Shown here: positions 1 to 9,915 of the stretch, piece by piece
Numbering within the stretch: the first letter of the stretch is position 1
Layout of the letters: every line of letters starts with the position of its first letter
Assembly (NCBI RefSeq): GCF_030247185.1
Contig: NC_080571.1
Span: forward strand, 234,005,666-234,069,665
Origin: Malaya genurostris
Lineage: Eukaryota > Arthropoda > Insecta > Diptera > Culicidae
DNA length: 64,000 nt
Direction of reading: 5' to 3'
Program-made: the position numbers and the translations under genes
Notes under the pieces: generated by a model
What the model saw: only the letters and a program-made list of their open reading frames with translations
Databases searched by the model: none
Told to the model about the DNA's origin: nothing

Positions 1-3000
1 TGGATTCCAATATTTGGTAACTGGATTCGGAGCTTGTTCCATATTTCGATTTTAGTTTTTGAATTTAGTTCCAGTTCTTATACCCTGATCCAGAGTTTTG
101 GTTCTGGTGTTGTTAAATAAATGATTGTAAAAAGTACTCAACAATTGTTAACATCGGTCAAATTGCCCAAATCGATTCTTTTTAGAACCATACAATTATT
201 CCCAAGGGATTATGCGTATTCCCAAGGTATCGGCGAAGTACTATAAACGGTTAAAGTCGCTAATAAAATGACAATAAAGCGTATTCCCTAGGGATTATGC
301 AAGTATTCATCTACTGAGTATGTAAATCCACAAAAAAACTACTTCAACATTGTTTGTTGTAATTTTTTACTCCCATTTGTTTCGTATATGTAATTGTATA
401 GAAGAATATGTTTGTCGTCGATAAGTCTTACTTTAGTATAGATGTACCGTTGCAATTCTGGAAACGAAGCAGTAAAAGTTGCAAAGGACACACAATCAAC
501 TAATTATCTATATTCGGAAGTGTGAAAGAAGCATGTCAGTTTTATTCATATTCAGCTCCTTCAGTTATGTCCGTGACATTTCCCTTTAAGCCTTTTTTTT
601 GAGTGTCTTCGAACCACATGTTCTGCTTGTCCCTGCATATCTGTAGTTTTTCTAACTTTTTATTCAATTAAACTGTCGTTCACTGTATCTGCGTAAAATT
701 TTAATTCTTTATGCTAGAAATGAATGCGTACAGTCTCTATGCAAACATTGACAGCTACGTAGAACTCCGGTGCAGACTCAATTAAAGTGGATACTGTGAT
801 CGACTTTCCAAAGCTACTTTTTGACGACCCTCTTGGGTTTATCAAACTCAATCTTCAACTTGCACCTTTCTCACTGACTGAGCTTCATCTTAATCCAAAA
901 TAATTGCGAACCGCTCGGCCGCAATTTAGGATAGGATTGGTTTTGGTTCCGTTTTGCTTAAATCTTTTGTGTCCTTTTGGTCGTTTGTTGTTTGTGGTTA
1001 GCCCACTGGAGCGCACGGATTTCATTGTGGTTTTGTTTTTCATAGCATCAACTGAATCCCACTTACATTAGAACAATTTCAGTCTCCTGGTTGCGAGCCA
1101 AGTTAAAGGATGAAATTTTAAACAGGTTTTCTTACCGCTACGGTAAGTGGTTGATTGGATCAGTTTAATCAAACTGTAACCGATCTGGAGGTGGTTTATG
1201 GATTCCAATGTTTGAGCATATCTTGTTTCGACTCCTCTCGTGTCGATACACTTTTCCAGTGTCTTAATTTGTTTTTTTTCTGCTAAATTGCTTTGGTTTC
1301 TAAGTCGCCCACCTTCGAATAACATTGTTTTACACGATTCGTAGTGCTGGAAAAGTGTTCCGATGACGTAATTGGAAAATGAGCCAATTAGGAAAGTTTG
1401 CTCAGGAAGTTTCACCTGCTAAAATAATTGCACTGTAAGTGGTCATTGAAACTTTGTAGTAGGCGATGCGACAACACAAAAAGCCACTTACACGAAAGCA
1501 TGCGAGGGATATAACCAAAGATAAATAATAAAGACATGTACGTGCTTAGAAATATTTTTAAAAAATGTGGTTCGTTCTCGGTACCTTCTGAAATGACCGC
1601 GCTCACCACTTGGTGGAGCGCGAGATTAATTGCATTGTTATCATTTCAATCAAAGTGTGCCATGAATTCTCAATATATACAAATGAGCTACCGAATCGAA
1701 AGGGTTCTCACGGCTTGACATTTGCATTAGGGATGTATGATGGGAACTCAGCAGTGCAACCAATTTATCACCATTGGTGCCAGTTTCACGGAGGACCGTA
1801 GATGTGCGCCAAAAAAAGATCGTGACTGTCATGTCTGGAAATTCGTTTGTGATATAACGTTGGGTGGCACTAGAATTTCCAACTATAACAGAAAGCAGAC
1901 GCAATCGAGCAGTGGGACTAATGGCACCCCGAGCGCAAAAGATAGTAGGATTAATTGACCGTCAGAGGATGTTGCTCGATGGCAGTGATGTAGCAGCGAA
2001 TCGAAGTAGGTGTTTGAGCATTCGTTTTCCTTGAGGAACCGTGATTCATGGATATGGATGATACTTTCACGTGTGTGTTATTAAAGTTTTTATTGTTTGT
2101 TTTGATTTGTAATCGTCGTATCGTTTTAATTAATGTTTCATGGTATCTTGTTGATGTTTATGATAAAAGTATGAGCGTCAGGGTGATCGGAAAAATTCGA
2201 GTTTATATATTTATTTGAGGGGGGGGAGGGGAAACCTACGTAGTAGGAATTTACTGATCTTTTTCTCCAATAGGCATTCAACCTCCTCATCTGTTATGCC
2301 AACAGATGTACATTATTCTAATGTGCATTAAAGGCTTTTATCATATTAACAAACTAAATATGAATATTACTATAAATATTAAAAAATTAGCATTACTCAA
2401 TAGGTAACGAATCACGAAATGATCGTTTTATCGTGTGCGAAGAGAGATGTACATAAAAGTCGTGAAAGTATCTGTTAAATAAATGTCGAAATAGACCCAT
2501 CGTACGAAAACAGGACAGCATATACGTGATGGTATCAATCCAACTATGACAATAGTCATGCAACCATTTCTAAGAATAGACTGCGGATCCAGCTCCGCGA
2601 TATCTGTATTTTGGAAGGTTGGAAGGGTCTCTCCAAACTCTATTGTGGAGTGTGCATCTAATTGATCTGCTTTGCATATATCGAATATACTCGAACGTTG
2701 ATCAGACATGTGCACAGTAAAGAATCCTCAAGCAGTGTATGTGAATAAAACTCTTAGCGATCCGAAATAAAAAGCCCTTTGAGTTTGGAAAGGTTTCGAA
2801 ACTACAAAGATTCAGGATTGTGAACATGAATAACTGCTAATTTGCGTTTTCCAACAATGGCTATTTTCCTAAGTATAACTTTAAGTCGCTGTGATTGTGG
2901 GATAAGATTTGTGTCTCAGCTCTTAAGAATTAAGCATGGTGGCTAACATCGCTGAAGAAATGAAATAAAATAAAATGAACAGCTCTTGAGAGCACTAAAA

Positions 3001-3290
3001 TGAGTATATGCGAAATTTTAGTCATTACAAGTAGTAATAGTCGCAGCTCAGTGTCAATTGAAGGTGTTTCGAGCATAAAATTGATTTTATATTTATATTG
3101 ATCTGCTTATCTGCAGAGACATCTATTGGAAACCAATGAAAGTAAAGTTGTACATATGATAATATTCTTGTTTGAAGTTTGACTGGTACAAGTACAAGTC
3201 GTTGTCGTTGAAATGTTCAAACTTCACCTTACCTCTGTACAGATCTGTAACATTAATCCAACTTAAATCAATCTGTTTGCCATTCTCATA
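1..3290. other. No gene recognised
   Basis: AT-rich DNA. Short open frames on both strands show no recognisable domain, and none has a convincing coding pattern. A purine-rich run with many consecutive G lies near 2218-2234. Nothing else is supported here. Confidence 0.6.
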
Positions 3291-4040
3291 CAGAAAGGCT
3301 ATGCCATCATTGTGAGAACCGACTTTCTAAGCCCGGAGGGTCATATACCATTCGACTCCGCTCGACGAACTGAGCAAATGTCTGTGAGTGTATGTAACAA
3401 AAATGTACCCACGATTTTCCGGGAGATGGCTGGACCGATTTTCACAAACTTAAATTCAAATGAAAGGTCTTGTTCCCATGCTATTGAATTTTACTCGGAT
3501 CATACTTCCGGTTCGGTAGTAACGGGGTAACTGATTTTCTTCAACAAAGATTCAAATTAAAGGCCTAATAGACCCCTAAGTTGCTATTGAATTTTATCTG
3601 GATCCGACTTTCGGTTTTCCATTTTTTCAGAAACCGCTCATCCAATTTGTACAAGCTTAGGTTCAAATGAAAGGTCTTACAACTCCATATAACTCTACCG
3701 AATTTCATCCGGGTACGACTTCCGGTTCTGGAATTACTGATAGGTATAAAAATTTCATTTTTAGGGACTTGTTGTATTTCGCATTTAGAAAGCTTATGCA
3801 ATCACGGTGAAAACCAACGTTTGAGCCAAGACCCGGAGGGCCGAGGGTTTTAAACCATTCGACTCAGTTCGTTAAGTATACCATCACATAAAGGGGCGAA
3901 ACAAAATACGTAAAGAATTTTGTACATTGGCTTAAAACTACTCCAATCCAATGATAAATACCACAGTATTATATATGAGAGTTAGATTGATATGAGAAAG
4001 GCTTCAATACACCACTAGGTGGATTAAAACAGGTTTTTTC
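3290..4040 (+). repeat. Dispersed repeat family A, copy 1
   Basis: The copy begins near an 'agaaaggctatgcc' end and carries the head module with 'catataccattcgactc' and 'gaactgagcaaatgtctgtg'. Three units then follow of the type 'gagatggctgaaccgattttcacaaac ... ttcaaatgaaaggtct ... cgacttccggttc'. A second head module starts near 3790, and an end module 'gagaaaggcttcaatacacc' plus 'actaggtggatta' lies at about 3990-4030. No protein is evident. The same modules recur at least ten times in the window on both strands, so this is an interspersed repeat, probably a non-autonomous element. Confidence 0.75.
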
Positions 4041-4904
4041 ATATCGAATACCAGTGATCATCTTTGTCTGCATATTCCACAAGTAGGGTGATAGAATAGA
4101 AAAATAGTTGATGCTTCTCATCAGGCGCGTACCCAAAAAAATTCCATTATTTGGTTTTTACCCAAATCATTTCGTCATCTTTAAGCGCATATACAAAGTC
4201 AATCCATGAATCGAAGTAATTGCAGGTTTATATAATATTTAAGCTGTCCAGTTTAACCCCGTGTCCTATCTAGCCCCTGTCTCCCCTAATAATTTCTTGA
4301 GTTTCTTGAGTGAGATTCATTTTCAAGTTTTTGACCACTTTTACGGCATTCACGGAAAACAAAATCGAGAACCGGAATAGCAGAGTTTCCCGATCAACAA
4401 GGGATAACAGAATAGTATCTGGGGTTGTTTCGTTTTTTATATCTAAATTAATCATAGTCTTGGCCTCTTTAATAGTTAAAATAACGAAAATTATAACTCA
4501 ATTTAACCTAGGTGATAACAAAATTGTTACAAACCTTGATATGTAAATATCAATATTATATCTACTGGTTTCGAATAGGGAAGTTTTGAGTTGCCAACAT
4601 ACGCTACGATTGCATTGGGGCATGAGAACCAACTGAGGTTGGGGGGATATATTAGCATCATATAGTAACTAGTGAAAGTCCATATTGCTACAAAAATAAT
4701 CTATCGCTCTCCACTTCTTTCGTCTTTTCCTTCCAACCGGCATAGGATTGACAAAAGGGCTATTTTAGAACTATGAGCAAGCTTTTTTTCGGTACTGAAG
4801 AATAGTTGCAAATGAACGGAAATGATTAAATTTAGTGAACCAAAACAACCTTATAGAATCTGATGAAATTAACCAATGAATGATAGTTTTTCAGTTTTTT
4901 CTTC
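4041..4904. other. No gene recognised
   Basis: AT-rich sequence with only short open frames that carry no recognised domain. No repeat shared with the rest of the window was noticed. Confidence 0.5.
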
Positions 4905-5125
4905 TTTGTACCAAGAGGGCCGACTTCCAAATCGAATCAGTTCGCTCGTTCAATTGAAGTAGTGAATTGTCTGTACGTGTATGTATGTCGATTGGCGGGT
5001 ATATTTGATTAAATTGTGCATTTAATTTTCTCGGAGATGGCTGAATCGATTTTCGTAAATTTAGATTAGAATAAAAATTCGTCTGAAAGTCAGTGAAAAA
5101 TCAGAAGTGTATATAACATCGATTC
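4905..5125 (+). repeat. Dispersed repeat family A, fragment
   Basis: A diverged head module ('gagggccgacttcc', 'cgaatcagttcgctcg') is followed by a short GT/GTAT tract ('gtacgtgtatgtatg') and then by 'tctcggagatggctgaatcg'. The module order matches the copies near 3300 and 59400. It is truncated at both ends. Confidence 0.6.
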
Positions 5126-7154
5126 GAATAGCAAATTTTTATGATTGATGATCAACCAATTGCCTATTAGTCACATTAGTTTGCGATATCCGCAGCCAGA
5201 AGCCCCGCAAGTATTGTTCAAGAAGCATCAAAATTGAACTTTCATTCTGGTTTGATTGTTTGATATCTACCTAGATTGACTCACAGAAAAATGATTTAAA
5301 TGGAAAGTCTCATAATGCGGGTCGGTTGCTTTAATCTCTACATTGCAAATGTCGAATCCCAGCTGATGGTTCCGGATTGGAAGTAATTAAAATACTACGA
5401 AATCCGACTGTTATAAATTTATCAGATATGGAAAGATTGAACTTTTTAAATCGAAGGCATCATGGTGCAATAAATTGTTTTTGTCTGATTCATGAATGTA
5501 AAAATGTTCATGCAATGATAAAAATAACAACGAGCAAAATTCGATATCTGCAATTCGTAGATCTTATCAATTGATGACCTAACCAACTCATTTCGATTTT
5601 ACTGATTTTTGATCCAAAAATTGTGAAATTGATTCGATATTACTTTAATTTGCGTTAAGCCATGATGATATCATCTGCGCCACTAGTGACCATTTTTCAA
5701 TGTAATATTAACAAAGTTTTTTATTTGAAACTACGTAAAAAATCATCAGATCAACATAGTATAAAGTACAGCAAGAACTAAACATAAATCGATACGAATT
5801 TTTTAAGATTTTTTTCTCTATTTTCAGTACATCCGGGGTCCGTTAAATTAAAGTCGCTATTTTCAATCTGCAACTAAAAGACCTATAAATCGAGAAAGTG
5901 TTGAGCTGAGTTTAGATTTTGTTTTCCATTTATTGCAGCGTCACTTTTGAAGACGTTTTGAAATTTTTAGCACTTATCACTCTGTGTTTTCGGAAACAAA
6001 AGTCGGCCACCGATAAAATTGAAGAATTTAAGCATTCATTTTACTCCAAGCTTGTGAAAATCATCTCTTAGGAAACGTTGCGGATTCAATGAACTGAGTC
6101 GAATGCTATATCACTATTTTCAATATTTATTAGTCGAGTTTTAAAGCTTTTGCCTTACCTTTCTTTGTTCATAAGAGAAAAAGCGCAAATCATCTTGAAA
6201 AACATTTATTTTCAATTTAAAATCAATATTTGAATAAAAACTTTACACAATTTAAGTAGGAATTACTTAGGAACGTTCTCAAATTAAAAATTTAGGCCGT
6301 CATTTCAAAATCAAATATCAAATTATTGTCTTCAAAAGCATCTTTAGGTATGTGAAATTAGAAAAAATGTTTATTACTGTTCTTTATTGAAGCATAGCAT
6401 TTTTCGGGTTGAAAGTCAAAAACATGATCGACAAAAGAGTTTTTAGAACTCTTTTTTTCAATTCTCTAGTATATTTTTAGCTGAAATGTAACGGCCCTTA
6501 ATATAATATCTGGACTTGCTATAATTTTTATATAATCTGAATGTTTGCTTATGATTTGGAATCATATTTATAACATAATGAGATATAAATATTAAGATCA
6601 CATATAATTTTGATAGAATCCTGTTATGCTCTGTTGATCGGGTTGGTTCGTTTGGCCATCAATAATTTGAAGCCCAGTTTTGAAAAATTCTGATGTGATT
6701 TCTTTCGTCACTTCAAATGACGGTTTGAAATTTTCTCAATATCATTTCTGAGAAATCGATTTTTATTTCTATTCTGTTGATTTTGCCAGATTTTTCTAGT
6801 ATTATTCAGGAACCGGAAGCCATCCATAGTCAATGTAAGTTTTTTAGACCATTAGCTAGCAAGACCGACTAACGAGGAGGAATTTCCGTAGAGTTTTAGT
6901 GGAAAAATAGGTTCTTGGAATCGATTCTTTTTTTCACTCATCAACTTGAAACTCCGAACCCGGAAGTCGGATACAGATATATTAAATACTATTCGATAGA
7001 GGGACTCATAAGACTTTACTCGAAAAATGCCACCATTTTTGTGTATAACTTTTTGTTGCATGGGTGAAATTGATCAAATTTTCGATGAAAGTAATTTAGA
7101 TTGTAATGTTTGACTGTGCAAAATTTCGGGGCCATTGGCAGTCCCATCAGAACG
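5126..7154. other. No gene recognised; small repeat A remnant
   Basis: Mostly unassigned AT-rich DNA. About 6080-6180 contains 'gaactgagtcgaatgctatat' followed by 'gccttacctttc', which looks like a decayed minus-strand head of repeat family A. Around 6780-7070, phrases such as 'aggaaccggaagcc' and 'gaacccggaagtcgg' suggest further decayed repeat units. No coding region is supported. Confidence 0.5.
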
Positions 7155-7530
7155 TTCCGATACAAACGACAAATTTGCCAAGAAGTTCTTGGTGTGGCAG
7201 GCGATCTGTTATTCTTTCTCCGGCCTTACGAAGACGGCATCCTTTTTTGGCTGGATTTGGCATTGTGAAAATTAAAATCGGTTATGGAGTAGTACGAAGC
7301 CAACGATATTGTGTCGAAGAAGATAAATCCGCCGAACTTACCCAAACTTCGCCCAAGAAAAAAAAAAAGCTAGACGATTATGACGGGCAAGTTCAAGAAA
7401 ACAGGGAAGATCTTTCGAAACGACATGGTTTTGAAAAAAAAACGTGAATGAAAGTGTGTAAGATAGCGGTAATGTGGCACATGATTTCATCGGTAGCGTC
7501 AAATCTAAAGTGCGGGCACTTTATCTAGGG
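7155..7530 (+). pseudogene. Decayed Tc1/mariner-type transposase relic
   Basis: Around 7161-7250 one frame reads DKFAKKFLVWQAIC, a stretch typical of the catalytic domain of IS630-Tc1-mariner transposases close to the D37E or pogo-like groups. Around 7471-7530 another frame ends GSVKSKVRALYLG followed by a stop, which resembles the C-terminus of the same kind of protein. The two pieces are in different frames, separated by a deleted and frameshifted middle with a lysine-rich stretch. No terminal inverted repeats were found. The piece is an old, inactive fragment, and its family assignment is tentative. Confidence 0.5.
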
Positions 7531-8394
7531 TAGGAGGTTGAAAGAATAATTTATTCCTTGAGTGATTCGAAAATATCGCAGTTTTTTCGGTGATCATTTT
7601 CGTCTGTTGCTTTTGTTCGAGTACACTCTTTAAGACCATTAATTTGAATCTAAGTTTATGAGAATCAATTGTGCTATTTTCGAGAAATTTGAGTGCATAA
7701 CTTTGAAATTGGTTTCGAGTGAAAGTGAATAGCGTTGTACGGGACCATGGACATTTTTTACATTTCCCATAGACGAATTGGAACAGGAACGCGAACATGA
7801 AATAACGCATTATCAGAATAATAGAGTTATTTAATGTAATCAGACCCGTACCCAGGGTTTCGTTTCGGGAGGGGTTTTCAGATAAAAAATAATGTTACTG
7901 AAGATTACTTATGTACCTAATTGTCGGTGTGCTTTTAGCGGCATTTTTAACAAACTTCAATAGCTTCATTGAGGCACTCGTGTAATCATTCTGTTCTCTG
8001 GCGTATAATAATGGATTCAGTCAAACACGTACTCGTAGTGCGCTTGCGTTCGTCTTTCTAGTCCTAAATAAGTATGTGAGGGATCCAGCGGCAGGATATT
8101 TTTCCCTTCTGCAGAATCTTGCTCAACTAAGGCATGCTCGCGCACTGTCTCTTTCTGGTCGTCCTGTACACTTTTAGGTATTATCATTATTATTGTCATT
8201 TATTTTACCCTGGTTTCATCCTCCATTTCATGTGGTTTTGACTCTGTTCTATTTCGTAGGACCTGCCACGGCGTGCTTTATCGGCAGTGGAGTTTTGACC
8301 ATCACGTAACTCGATGTAATCTATACGATTAACAGCCCTTATAATATTTCTTAAACTCTTTTTTGTTTCTGTTTCTGCTTTCGGCAGGAGCCAA
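7531..8394. other. No gene recognised
   Basis: No domain, RNA or repeat shared with the rest of the window was recognised. The phrase 'cccgtacccagggttt' near 7845 resembles ends of interspersed repeats, but no partner end was found. Confidence 0.5.
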
Positions 8395-8702
8395 CGCCTC
8401 GTAACGCTTGTACCTTTGAAAAACGTAACACAAGTAACATTTTGTAGCTCCAAAAACTTACAAAAGAGAGATTTGTTACGTCTATAACTTATTTCAAGTA
8501 ACGAATGTAACGCTTCGTAACTCCTCTAATTTACAAAAAAGTAACGCATGTAACACTTCGTAACGCCTATGACTTACAAAAGGTACTCAAGTTACGCAAG
8601 TAACGCTTTGTAACACATATAACTTACAAAAAAATAACGCATGTATCGCCTATAACATACATAACTTATAAAAAAAAGTAAAGCATGTAACGATTCGAAA
8701 CC
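8395..8702. repeat. Degenerate minisatellite, about 44-bp unit
   Basis: Variants of a unit such as 'gtaacgcatgtaac' + 'gcttcgtaacgcctat' + 'aacttacaaaaaa' follow one another about seven times. Copies are diverged and vary in length: for example 'gtaacgaatgtaacgcttcg' near 8498 and 'gtaacgcatgtaacacttcg' near 8550, with decayed copies up to 'agtaaagcatgtaacgattc' near 8680. The unit is rich in the short word GTAAC. No open frame runs through the array, and it carries no gene. Confidence 0.8.
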
Positions 8703-9617
8703 CTTATTATTATGTATCAGGATGTCTTATACTGGGATTGCTCCACGTTCTGAATGCTGTAAAATCGGTAGAAGTGAATAAATTTGCTCACATCGAACAA
8801 CATGCGCTATTGAAGTAAACCTATCAAATATTAATATACAAATGTATCCGATTAAACCGGGCGATTACTAATGGTTATGAAACCACGAAGCGTGTGACCG
8901 AAGTGATACATGATAGTATTATTGTAATTGTAATTAATTATTGAGTCAATCTACAAATGGTTCCGAAAGCATCATACAAATCAGCTTAACACGGCATTTT
9001 CAGGGCGGAAGTGAAAAAACAAACACATGATTATCATACTATAGTAAAATTACAAATTTGTTTATGATGAATTGAGTTTGCTAATCCTGTTTTCAAATTC
9101 AAAATAATTTACCAACGACAAAAAACGAACAGTCAAATTCACAAAGGTTTCCTTTATTCAGTGCTCTTATATTCTTTGTTATTACATTTTTGTGCTGGAA
9201 AAAGCTACCTCAACTTTCAAGACGATTCCTCAATCAACTTCCGGCACGATATCATCTCATTTAATGTCATCTTCTTACATGATATCACGATCAGCCTTGC
9301 ATCAATTGCAGAATTTCTAGTTCCTAGGAATTGTTCATCTCGGAGTACAATTCCACTGTATGACACACATTCACTGATACCGAACAAGAATAGCGCAATG
9401 TCTCATGTGTCTTAGCAAGGGTCCCATAGCGGTGAAGAACTCTTCTTACCCTGGCCAAGAATTATCCGTTCTGTAAAACAACCCACGGCATAGCGAAAAC
9501 TCGGGCTCAAACGTCCCACGTTCAATTATGCACGAACGTGACGTGAGGAAATTAGTTCCTACATAGCGCTACATGGTGAGTGGCAAAAGGTGACACACGG
9601 CGCTGGCAACGGCGCGT
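8703..9617. other. No gene recognised
   Basis: A small open frame at 9161-9415 shows no known motif. The end of this stretch is the target site of the Jockey-type insertion that begins at 9631. Confidence 0.5.
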
Positions 9618-9625
9618 ACATATTT

Positions 9626-9630
<5 letters not shown>
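9618..9630. repeat. Target-site duplication, left copy
   Basis: The sequence 'acatattttgaaa' directly abuts the poly(T) run that is the poly(A) tail of the minus-strand retrotransposon. The same 13 bases (14 if one ambiguous T is counted) recur at 13456-13468, at the other end of the element. This is the signature of target-primed reverse transcription. Confidence 0.92.
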
Positions 9631-9660
<30 letters not shown>

Positions 9661-9742
9661 TATTTATTGGAATATGAGTTAAAATTAAATTATTAAGATT
9701 TAAATTGGGTGTTCAGCCACAAGTGGTGACTTTTCAGCCCTG

Positions 9743-9743
<1 letters not shown>

Positions 9744-9792
<49 letters not shown>
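9744..9792. repeat. (TA)n microsatellite inside the Jockey 3' UTR
   Basis: About 49 bases of alternating TA lie within the 3' untranslated region of the minus-strand retrotransposon. The related 3' fragment on the plus strand has only 'catgtatataatagggc' at the equivalent place (about 29936-29952). The expansion is therefore particular to this copy or lineage. Confidence 0.9.
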
Positions 9793-9795
<3 letters not shown>

Positions 9796-9915
9796 TTGGT
9801 TATTACCATGAAGACATCATTTGCTTCCGCAATTCTGAGATTTTTGTGTAGGGAAAATTCTAAACCTACTTGTATTGTGTAATGGGGAAAAGGAACTTAT
9901 ATACTAACTTACTAA

